13,406 nucleotides of DNA from contig JABCPU010001183.1 in NCBI GenBank assembly GCA_016800925.1, forward strand, positions 1 through 13,406, in the 5' to 3' direction. Position numbers and translations under genes: made by a program. Positions within the stretch are counted from its first letter, which is position 1, and every line of letters begins with the position of its first letter. Origin of the DNA: Suillus spraguei. Taxonomy: Eukaryota > Basidiomycota > Agaricomycetes > Boletales > Suillaceae. The notes under the pieces are model-generated. The model did no database searches and was not told where the DNA came from. It worked only from the letters and a program-made list of their open reading frames with translations. Shown here in pieces: positions 1 to 7,080 of this stretch.

Positions 1-769
1 TGTTGCATCGAAAACACCCCTATGCTGCTGTCTACAAGCAAGCCTATCAAATCATGCAAGAGAAGCCTCCAGAGGAGCAGACAGATGTTTCTGTGCGTAT
101 TCACTTCCTGCCAGGCACAGATGGTCGAAGATACAACCTTCCCACTGCCAATGAAATTGCTGCAGCTCTTCCTGGAGATGGATCTGAGGAGGTGTCTCAT
201 GAACGCGACATCATTTTATATTATCAAAATGGTCGACTTAGGCGCATCAGTCAACTCAACCATGCATATGCCTGTCTTCATTATGTCCTTCTCTTTCCTA
301 ATGGAGAGGATGGCTGGGACCTCTACATTGATATGATCATTCCTCAGGGTGGACGTGCACGTGCCAAAAAAGTGACTCAGCTGCTGTATTATGCCTTTTT
401 CATCCCCGTCCAGCTCGCATTGACCACAACAACATCTTTCGTGGTGGAAGGCTGTTCCAGCAGTATGTTGTTGATGCTTGGGCTTCCATTGAGCAGAGCA
501 GACTCAACTGGATAAGAAACAACCAGAAGAAGATCAGGGCTGACTGCTACCAAGGCCTCACAGACAATATTCTCAATGATGGAGTAGGCAATTTGGCTGA
601 GACAGGTCGTGCTATAATCCTTCCCTCCTCTCATTCTGGAAGCCCTCGCTATATGCAGCAGCTACTGCAGGACTCCTTGGCCATCTGCCGTGCCTGCAAG
701 AAACCTGATCTCTTCCTGACAATGACTGCCAATGGAACTGGCCTGAGATTACTGAGAATCTCCTTCCAG

Positions 770-828
770 GTAAAGTGACATACTGATGCATTATTATGAC
801 TTGATTCTGACAAGTTTTCTTAATGTAG
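770..828 (+). other. Intron 1 of the Helitron gene
   Basis: Donor GTAAAG at 770, branch-like TTCTGAC at 805-811 and acceptor ATGTAG ending at 828 give a 59-nt intron. Splicing rebuilds a Gly codon (G769 + GT829-830) and joins ENLLP to GQTAVDRPD, a contiguous block in related Helitron proteins. The intron contains stops in the coding frame. Confidence 0.85.
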
Positions 829-1690
829 GTCAAACTGCTGTGGACCGTCCAGACTTGGTGGCTCGCGTATTCTATCAAAAGCAGCAGGCTCTGCTGAAGA
901 AAGTTCGCAATGGCTACTATGGCAAGGTTGCAGGATTGGTGTACACCATTGAATATCAAAAGCGTGGTCTGCCTCACATGCACCTTCTCATCTTCCTGGA
1001 TCCAGACCACAAGATTCGTACTGTGGAACAAATAGACTCCTTCATCTCTGCCCAGATCCCTGACAGAAATGTCCATCCCCAACTCTATGAGGCTGTGGAG
1101 AAATACATGCTTCATGGCCCCTGCTCTCCAGAACGTTGCTTGGAGAATGGACGTTGCAAAAAGCACTTTCCAAAGTCTTTCTGTGCCCAGACATTGATGA
1201 AGGAGGATGGCTATCCAGAGTATGCAAGACCTGACAATGGTCGCACTGTCCAGAAGAATAACACTGTCTTCACCAACAAAGATGTTGTTCCTCACCCTCC
1301 ACAACTCCTGGTGGAATTCAACTGCCACATCAATCTTGAAGTCTGTGCTTCCATCAAGTCTGTGAAATACATCCACAAGTACATCTACAAGGGAAATGAC
1401 CGTGCCACTTTGGAGATGCCAGGACCAGTGGATGAGGTCAAAACCTACCTTGACTTCAGATACATCAGCTCCACTGAGGCTGCATGGCACATCTTTGAGT
1501 TTGGAATGCACCTTGAATGGCCCTCTGTCTACCATCTGCCAGTCCACCTTCCAAATGAACACATGGTGTTTTATGATCCTGAGGATGATGCCCAGGATGT
1601 TCTTGAGCATGCAGCAACCAAGGAGACCTTGCCTTACTGGATGGTTCAAAGCCAATGCCAACAATATCTTGGTGGCAGCTGGAGCCCATG
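829..1690 (+). other. Helitron Rep (HUH endonuclease) domain
   Basis: This is the nicking and strand-transfer domain of the Helitron protein. After the first intron it reads GQTAVDRPDLVARVF, a block characteristic of Helitron_like_N proteins. The metal-binding HUH motif is His-Met-His at 975-983 inside GLPHMHLLIFL. The catalytic tyrosine pair is YIHKY (codons at 1368-1370 and 1380-1382), spaced four residues apart as in active animal Helitrons. A Cys/His cluster (HGPCSPERC...GRCKKHFP, about 1113-1173) lies between them, as is usual. All key residues are present, so this piece is better preserved than the helicase. The family sequence leaves this frame near 1632 and continues one frame on (LTGWFKANA...), so the formal stop near 1690 is a frameshift product. 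Confidence 0.9.
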
Positions 1691-1843
1691 ACCACCTCTA
1701 CCAGGACTTCCCCTCAAAATTTGTATGGAACAAGACCGCATGGAAGGTACGACAACGTGGAATGGCCATTGGAAGGATGTACTCTGCTGCACCTGGATCT
1801 GGAGAGCGCTTCTACCTGAGATTGCTTCTGACTGTAGTAAAAG

Positions 1844-1892
1844 GTATGATGCTCATGTCAATTTTATCAATCAAACTCACAATGTATTCAAG
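1844..1892 (+). other. Intron 2 of the Helitron gene
   Basis: Donor GTATGA at 1844, branch-like ACTCAC at 1875-1880 and acceptor TTCAAG ending at 1892 give a 49-nt intron. Splicing joins LLTVVK to G-ATFYENLQTVDGVLYDTF, which matches the usual order of the family and moves the reading from one frame to another without any indel. Confidence 0.83.
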
Positions 1893-2104
1893 GGGCCACC
1901 TTCTATGAGAACCTTCAAACAGTTGATGGTGTTTTATATGACACTTTCAAGGAGGCATGTCGACGTAGAGGTCTGCTTGAGGATGACAATGAATGGATCC
2001 AGTGCTTGCAGGATGCCTCTCACATGAGCACTAGACATGGCATGCGCAATCTCTTTGCCATCATCCTCATCCACTGCAACCCTACAGACCCCAGTGATCT
2101 TTGA

Positions 2105-3647
2105 AATCAATTCAAAGACAATCTCTGTGATGATCTGCATCACCACCTGTCTCATGCCCCATTCAACATTCCTAACCCCACAAATGAAGAGGTCTATGAC
2201 TATGGTCTCTATCTCATTGATGGAAAGCTTCACAAAAATGGAAAGTCCTTGCAAGTGATTCCTCAGATGCCTACACCTCAAATGGCAGTAAGATGGGGAG
2301 TCATGCAGGGAAATCAGCTCATTGCTGAGCAGCTCCAGTATAACCAGGAGGAGCTCCAGCAGATGGTGGATCCAGGAGTGCTTTCTCTCAATCAGGAGCA
2401 GAGGACAGTCTTTGATGCAGTGGTCAATGATACCATGCAAAGAAATGAGCAGACACCTGGACATGCATTCTTTGTCCACAGTGCAGGTGGATGTGGCAAG
2501 ACATATCTCTGCAAGCTCATTGCCTCAAAACTCCGTGCTGAAGGCAAGATTGTCCTATGTGTGACTTCCTCTGGAATTGCTTCTCTCCTCCTGCCAGGTG
2601 GACGTACAGCTCATTCGCGATTCAAGATTCCAATCCCCATCAATGAAGACAGCTCCTGCAACATCAAGAAAGGAGATGTTGTGCATGAGCTTCTGAAGGC
2701 CACCTCCTTCATCATCTGCGATAAAATTCCAATGCTACACCGTCACAATCTGGAATGCCTTGACCGCTCATTGCACGACCTTCTCAATGTTGATGCTGAT
2801 TTTGGAGGATTATCCATACTCTTTGGAGGAGACTTCAGACAGACTCTACCAGTGGTGGCTCATGGATCCAGGGAGCAGATAGTGGGTGCTACCTTCTGCA
2901 GATCTCACATTTGGCCAAGGCTTCAGATCTTCCATCTCAAGACAAACATGCGCCTTGGTCAAGACCCTGCCTCTGATGAATTTGCCAAGTGGCTTTTGGA
3001 GATTGGAGCTGGAAAGAACACACATGCTGATGGAACAGTGGTCCTTCCAATTCATATGCGCTGTGCCAACAATAGTGTCCAGTCTCTCATCAATGCCAAC
3101 ATTCTTGAATTATTCTCTGGAGAAAAAGCAGTGTTCACCAGTGCAGACTCAGTTGCTGAGAGGGACTATGACTATATTCCTCATGAGTTCCTTCACACTC
3201 TGACACCATCAGGGTTCCCTTTGCACAAATTGGAACTCAAAGTGGGTGTTCCTCTGATGCTGTTGCGCAACTTGGATTCCACCAATGGCCTCTACAATGG
3301 AACCAGGATGATCCTCCTGTCTTGGACCACACATGTGCTCAAATGTCGGATTCTCAAGGATGGAGTTGATGAAGCCCAGCAAGACAATCAGGACACAGTG
3401 CTGATCCCCAGGATGACTCTGGATGCAACTGCTGAAGACAACCCAATTCCTCCAAAGTGTGAAGTGGGTTGGACTGGATTTGAGAACTCCTGTGTTCAGT
3501 CATGGACAGTTGTATGTGGCATTGTCCAGGTGCACTCACCCAGAGAGAGTGTGTGCTATCTTTCCAGAGCATGAAGAAGGGTCAAAGACGACCAATGTGG
3601 TATATACAGAAGTGCTGAGAGGACTTGGAGATCAGATTGAGAATTAA
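2105..3647 (+). other. Pif1-like SF1B helicase domain of the Helitron, inactive
   Basis: This is the C-terminal DNA helicase module. After the stop at 2102-2104 the frame continues as NQFKDNLCDDLHHHL and then VYDYGLYLID, the linker seen in Helitron proteins, so the stop is a point mutation inside a continuous frame. Walker A (SAGGCGKT, 2480-2503) is intact. Walker B has Lys (AAA, 2723-2725) where the catalytic Glu is expected, and Cys (TGC, 2717-2719) for the usual Trp. GGDFRQTLPVV and the later NGLYNGTRM block are normal. Near 3450 the frame jumps from ...NPIPP to [15 protein letters not shown], losing the INKSQG-type motif V segment and shifting frame. The last part ([13 protein letters not shown]) is typical of Pif1-family motif VI. 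Confidence 0.9.
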
Positions 3648-3743
3648 TTGATGTAGTTTTATGTAAAGTGATATGTAGTGTACTTTTAGTCTTGCTGAAA
3701 TGGTGGTGAAATGTACATGTTTGTTTGAAGATTTACTATGATT

Positions 3744-3998
3744 ATCATGATGAAGCCAAGGCCAGAAAGTCAAAAAGAGTGTGAAGCACTCTTTTTGGCT
3801 TTCTGTGCCTTGGGCAAAAGAAAATTATTGGGATGAAGCCAAGGCCAGGAAGGCAAAAAGAGTGCGAAGCACTCTTTTTGCCTTCCTGTGCCTTGGGCAA
3901 AGTAAATTATTAGGATGAAGCCTTGGACAGGAAGAAAAAGGAGTGCGAAGCACTCCTTTTGCTTCCTGTGCCGAAGGCACAACGGGTGGTGGACTCGT
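3744..3998 (+). repeat. Three-hairpin array, copy A
   Basis: Three consecutive near-perfect palindromes lie at 3756-3813, 3839-3896 and 3921-3977. Each has arms of about 26-28 nt around a GAA loop, with the inner stem ending GAGTGY-GAA-GCACTC. Unit 2 pairs over 27 bp with a single bulged base. Units are separated by AT-rich linkers of the type AATTATTRGGATGAAG. The array ends with the tag aacgggtggtggactcgt (3981-3998). A second copy in the same orientation lies at 4899-5154, and a decayed unit lies near 4270. It starts about 100 bp after the Helitron stop, so it could be Helitron terminal sequence or a separate non-autonomous element. Reading frames through it are by-products of the palindromes. 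Confidence 0.92.
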
Positions 3999-4170
3999 CT
4001 ATAAAGTATGGGAGAAAGGTGGGAATCTGGCTTGCTAGCTCACATGGCTTTCACTTAGGAACGCTTAGCTCGGCTAAACCTTTATTTGGAAATATTGCAT
4101 GGTTTTTTTGAGTGCCAATTCAATATACTGTTCTCCCATTGTATGATTGCGTGGTTTTGTCACATGCAGC

Positions 4171-4269
4171 GCCACACGGGTTAAAAATTTGCCACGGGTT
4201 GTCTGAAGCTGGGGTAAAACCAAATGATGGGTTGTCATCTGCCACAGGTTGTCTGAACCTGGGGGAAAA
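4171..4269 (+). repeat. Tandem duplication, 50-bp period
   Basis: The 29-nt segment 4191-4219 (gccacgggttgtctgaagct...) recurs at 4241-4269 with only a few differences, exactly 50 bp later. A shorter partial match (gccacacgggttaaaa, 4171-4186) precedes it. The second copy runs straight into an AAATTATTAGGATG linker like those between the hairpin units, so this repeat seems to belong to the same repetitive family. No gene is visible here. Confidence 0.75.
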
Positions 4270-4396
4270 TGAAATTATTAGGATGGAGCTGAGGCCAGGG
4301 AGTCCAAAGGGAGTGTTCAGCCAAAAGTGAAGCCAAAAAGGAGTGCAAAGGAGTGCAAAGCAAAAAAGGAGGCCAAAGCCAAAAAGAAGTGCAAAG
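4266..4396 (+). repeat. Decayed hairpin-array unit
   Basis: The stretch begins with the AAATTATTAGGATG linker, then gagctgaggccagggag, clearly related to GATGAAGCCAAGGCCAGGA of the intact units. The right arm is missing or scrambled. It is followed by A/G-rich sequence with repeats of the word aaggagtgcaaag (for example 4339-4361) and of GCCAAAAAG. It appears to be an old, partial relative of arrays A and C that grades into the minisatellite. Confidence 0.65.
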
Positions 4397-4649
4397 GAGA
4401 TGGGAGACGGGAGATGGGAGATGGGAGATGGGAGATGATAGATGGGAGACGGGAGATGGGAGACGGGAGACAGGAGACACAAGATGGGAGATGGGAGATG
4501 GGAGACAGGAGACAGAAGACAGGAGATGGGAGATGGGAGACAGAAGATGGGAGATGGGAGATGGGAGACACAAGATAGGAGGCAGCAGACTGGTAAGAGG
4601 AAATGAGAGACAGGAGACCAGTAACAGGAGATGGGAGATGGGAGATGGG
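4397..4649 (+). repeat. G-rich heptamer minisatellite (GGGAGAY)n
   Basis: About 250 bp of a 7-bp repeat, mainly GGGAGAT and GGGAGAC with variants such as AGGAGACA and AGAAGAC. The G tracts fall regularly. Five GGG runs start at 4402, 4409, 4416, 4423 and 4430, and four at 4444, 4451, 4458 and 4465, each separated by four bases. Both runs fit a G-quadruplex pattern. Because 7 is not a multiple of 3, all frames read as 7-residue peptide repeats, which produces spurious long ORFs on both strands. No coding role is supported. Confidence 0.93.
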
Positions 4650-4898
4650 ACACTTGCATGATTTTGTTGTGTGACAACTTAATACTGTTGCCCCCTATTA
4701 AAACTTGACACAAAAGATTTATTCAAGTTAATAGTTTGCAGTAAATAATTTAAAAAAATCAAAATCAAATGCAATGACATGAGGATGAGATGGGCAATAT
4801 AAACTCACAAAGATGGTGATGTGGTACTTTTACTTCTGTCAAAATATTGGTCAAAGTTATAATTTATTTCAAAACCTATTATCATTATTGAAGATAAT
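4650..4898. other. AT-rich spacer, no gene seen
   Basis: This stretch between the minisatellite and hairpin array C is AT-rich (for example around 4720-4770) and has no convincing reading frame or splice pattern. Its first 45 bases (4652-4694) show a diverged match to 4092-4137, sharing TTGCATG near the start and ACTGTT near the end, which suggests an older duplication around the minisatellite. Confidence 0.5.
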
Positions 4899-5154
4899 TA
4901 TTAGGATGAAGCCAAGGCCAGAAAGCCAAAAAGAGTGCGAAGCACTCTTTTTGGCTTTCTGTGCCTTGAGCAAAAGAGAATTATTGGGATGAAGCCAAGG
5001 CCAGGAAGGCAAAAAGAGTGTGAAGCACTCTTTTTACCTTCCTGTGCCTTGGGCAAACAGAATTATTAGGATGAAGCCTTAGCCAGGGAGCAAAAGGAGT
5101 GCGAAGCACTCCTTTTGCTTCCTGTGCCAAAGGCACAACGGGTGGTGGACTCGT
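4899..5154 (+). repeat. Three-hairpin array, copy C
   Basis: This is a second copy of array A in the same orientation, about 1,156 bp downstream. Palindromes lie at 4912-4969, 4995-5052 and 5077-5133, again with GAA loops and GAGTGY/GCACTC inner stems, in the same order (two CCAAGG-type units, then a CCTT-type unit). It ends with the same tag (5137-5154), and similarity to copy A stops right after CTCGT. Most differences are single substitutions, some of them compensated or tolerated in the stems. The matching boundary in both copies suggests the true end of an element family. Confidence 0.92.
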
Positions 5155-5210
5155 ATATATATCATTGAAAGAGGTTCTTGCGGTACACGTTGTCCCCATG
5201 TTGCACTTAC

Positions 5211-5390
5211 CTATTATGGGTGATGTGACAGTGACAAACTGAGCACAGCTGTCCTGCTTTCCATAAGCTCCTGCTAGCTGAAAACGAGGTGAGAAGGATA
5301 TGGACAAGATGGCAGGAAACATACTTACTTGTCTGTTATGCTTGTAGATAGTATCATTCCTGAGCATGATGTAGTGACTTGGCCTGCTAG
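5211..5390 (-). other. Possible minus-strand splice modules (two small exons)
   Basis: On the minus strand, two short segments are bounded by strong splice signals: 5390-5329 (acceptor TTTGTCCAG, donor GTAAGTAT) and 5277-5211 (acceptor CGTTTTCAG, donor GTAAGTGC), with a 51-nt intron between them. A further donor-like GTAAGTAC lies at 5599-5592. Both segments start with CTAGCAGG. I recognise no protein: one frame of the first reads ASRPSHYIMLRND, too short to assign. It may be a non-coding spliced RNA or the broken 5' part of a gene cut by the repeat element ending at 5154. Evidence is splice motifs only. Confidence 0.3.
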
Positions 5391-5420
5391 CTGGACAAAT
5401 AATCAGCTGATACAAAGACA

Positions 5421-5513
5421 ACGCGCAGATTTGATTAAGAAAATTGGGAGTGGGGAACGCGCAACATGCAATTTTTGACGAAAATGCGCACCGCGCAAGG
5501 TGCGGAACGCGCA
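5421..5513. promoter_or_regulatory. Cluster of ACGCGCA motifs with a GC-rich palindrome
   Basis: ACGCGCA occurs at 5421-5427, 5458-5464 and 5507-5513 in an otherwise AT-rich stretch. Between the last two is gcgcaccgcgcaaggtgcg (5486-5504), an inverted repeat with a 6-base loop. ACGCG is the core of the fungal MBF/MluI cell-cycle box, so a regulatory role for the gene starting downstream is possible. It could equally be chance or a repeat remnant. Confidence 0.3.
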
Positions 5514-5588
5514 AATAATAAAAGTGCAGATGTTACACCATAGAAACCCAATCAACAACCTCCGATCATTCAAGTTCACGTCCCATAG

Positions 5589-6209
5589 TTAGTACTTACT
5601 GACATTATCATTCTTGTCCCCAAACTGTGTCGAAGTGAACCTCAAAGAACATGCATGTACTTATACGAAACCGCCTGGGAAAATTATGAGTGGCTCAACG
5701 GAAAACACATTGATCTGGTCAAGGTCAGGTGAGAAACTTGAAAAGCTGTGTCGCCGCATGTTAACTTGGAATATAATAAGTGCCCTTAAAATAGCTTGAA
5801 ACTGACTTTGAAGGTTCGCTAGAAATTTCCGACAAGAACCGGAACTCGATAAATTGTTGCCAGTGAGATATGTTTACATGTCCAATGTTTGGGTTCCTGG
5901 AAATCCTGACATTCGTCAGACCTGTCACCATTATATTGGTACTATGTCAGAATATGTCACGGCCGGCACTATTCTTCCCAGCAATGCTTCTCTCCAGAGT
6001 GCAGTCTTGAAAGTGACACATCTGGTAACGATGTACTGGAAGGGACTGAAGGCGGACTCGTCACCATACAAGGTGAGCACTCCTTAACTATTGGTCCATG
6101 AATAAATTGGTAGAATAGCTCATCTTCATGAATTTCCTTTTACTCACAGCCAAAAAAAGGCTACCGGTCCCGCTACATCCCAAATGTACACAACGAGTCG
6201 ATCATTTAG
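5589..6209 (+). CDS. Unrecognised three-exon gene (3' part or small protein)
   Basis: Three exons fit in phase: exon 1 ending at 5728, exon 2 5814-6072, exon 3 6150-6209 with TAG at 6207-6209. The introns are 5729-5813 (GTGAGA...CTGAC...AAG) and 6073-6149 (GTGAGC...ACTCACAG). Exon 1 is open from 5589, with a possible acceptor at 5587-5588. If it is a complete small gene, ATG 5655 gives about 130 residues beginning MYLYETAWENYEWLNGKH. Otherwise the start lies in upstream exons I could not define. The product has an RFARNFRQEPELDKLLPVRY block and a basic tail (YKPKKGYRSRYIPNVHNE), with no signal peptide or membrane segment. I do not recognise the family. Consistent phases, branch sites and codon use argue that it is, or recently was, a real gene. 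Confidence 0.6.
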
Positions 6210-6320
6210 CTATTCCAGTTTTCGGTTTCTTATGTGAGAGGCGCGTTCCATACTGTTCCCCTTCCAAGGATAAAATTAACCATATCTACCTTTTCAGCAG
6301 TGTTTTCACGTTTTCCAGAA

Positions 6321-6330
6321 CATATATAAT
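6321..6330 (+). promoter_or_regulatory. TATA box of the aspartic protease gene
   Basis: catatataat lies 48 bases upstream of the protease ATG at 6378, a usual fungal TATA position for a secreted-protein gene. Pyrimidine-rich stretches (for example 6290-6316) precede it. Its survival suggests the truncated gene could still be transcribed. Confidence 0.5.
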
Positions 6331-6377
6331 GGGCTTTGAAATGGGGTATGATCATCAGCTTCCAGTATTGTCCAATC

Positions 6378-7019
6378 ATGTTCCCAGCTGCATCCCTGTT
6401 GACAACCCTCCTCTTGGCCTTGTCCATTGCGGCATTGCTTGTTGAAATTCGCAAGTCCCCTATCACCCTCCCCATCGCAAGGAAGCTAAACACCTCTCGT
6501 GGTACCATCAACCTCTTGCAGCACGACCAATCTCGCACAGCCGCCCTCAAAAATGTTGGCCCAGACACCCTCAGCCGCCGTAGTGGTATCTATAGCATTC
6601 CTGCGACAAACGATGCTGTAGGCTACACTGCAACAGTTTGCATTGGTAGCCCCGCCACGACCTGTAAGTTCACCACTGGGGAAACACGTGGCTGCTGATG
6701 TAGTATTGTAGACAACTTGATTGTCGACACCGGTAGCTCAAACACATGGATTGGCGCTTCTACTCCATATGTGGTAACCAGCACTAGCGTCGACACTGGT
6801 GATCACCTGATGTTGGTAGACGGATATATCATTATGGGCTATAGCCCTAAAACTGGGATACATCCCTCAATTCAACTATCCATTGACATGATACATCACT
6901 GTAGGCTAATTATCCATCTATGCGCTGCCATGGTTCTCCATCCGAGAGCCGGCACATTTGTTACTTTGACGGCAGATGCCCGGCCAATGTCTAAGTTGAG
7001 CAACTTGAGCATTCCCTGA
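6378..7019 (+). pseudogene. Truncated A1-family aspartic protease
   Basis: This is the N-terminal part of a secreted pepsin-like protease. ATG 6378 opens a hydrophobic signal peptide (MFPAASLLTTLLLALSIAAL), then a propeptide (SPITLPIARKLN...) ending at a kexin-like LSRR site (about 6570-6582), then the mature start IPATNDAVGYTATV. A 48-nt intron (6664-6711, GTAAGT...TTGTAG) separates GSPATT from YNLIVDTGSSNTW, where the first catalytic Asp sits (codon 6726-6728). The family resemblance stops after TSTSVDTGDHL (about 6812): the YGSGSFSG flap and the second Asp are absent. The frame then continues with about 70 unrelated residues to a stop at 7017-7019. A full-length enzyme would be some 400 residues; this has about 200, half of them non-protease or propeptide. 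It is most likely inactive, cut by a rearrangement near 6810. Confidence 0.85.
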
Positions 7020-7080
7020 GAATCTGAGATCCAAGGTTGATTGATTGAAAATGTCACTATGTATGAAGGTACAGAAGCTA

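Larger units (their letters stand above)
1..3647 (+). pseudogene. Helitron Rep/Pif1-helicase transposase, decayed, 5' end outside window
   Basis: This is the RepHel protein of a rolling-circle Helitron, which normally nicks and unwinds DNA for its own transposition. The reading path needs several frames: 3-398, about 401-736, 739-769, 829-1631, 1633-1843 and 1893-3450, then 3453-3647. Two GT-AG introns (770-828, 1844-1892) explain two of the joins. The order is Helitron N-terminal region (GRRYNLPTANEIA, LHYVLLFPNGEDGW), HUH motif PHMH at 972-983, tyrosine pair YIHKY at 1368-1382, then a Pif1-type SF1B helicase with Walker A SAGGCGKT at 2480-2503 and GGDFRQTLP near 2828-2854. It ends at TAA 3645-3647. 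Lesions: frameshifts near 398, 737 and 1632; a TGA at 2102-2104 where homologues have Trp; Walker B reads CDKIPM instead of the usual WDE-PM; helicase motif V is deleted near 3450. The family call is sure; the exact indel sites are inferred from remembered homologues. Confidence 0.93.

Noticed and set aside
612..1664. 350-codon minus-strand ORF opposite the Helitron Rep domain
   Set aside because: It is antisense to recognised Rep coding sequence and has no recognisable protein features; a shadow ORF.
4035..4045. CTAG near 4035 as the Helitron 3' terminus
   Set aside because: No stable hairpin lies just upstream at the usual distance, and CTAGC words occur several times nearby (5274, 5387).
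3923..4330. Short plus-strand ORFs at 3923-4111 and 4112-4330
   Set aside because: They consist of hairpin-array and duplicated repeat sequence, with no domain, splice sites or codon bias.
4120..4713. Long minus-strand ORFs rich in LPSPISHLPS (and plus-strand DGRWEMGD repeats)
   Set aside because: They are the 7-bp minisatellite read in all frames; no start context, splice pattern or non-repeat domain supports a protein.
3756..5133. CRISPR array from the regularly spaced palindromes
   Set aside because: Eukaryotic context, only three units per copy, and the spacers are near-identical linkers, not unique sequences.
5329..5390. Argonaute PIWI remnant, from ASRPSHYIML resembling the RPSHY motif
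   Set aside because: The match is about 10 residues, and neither the preceding nor the following segment shows PIWI sequence.
6813..6903. An intron restoring the protease after 6812
   Set aside because: A GTAGAC...TGTAG intron can be drawn, but the sequence after it does not give the YGSGS flap or any other A1-family motif.
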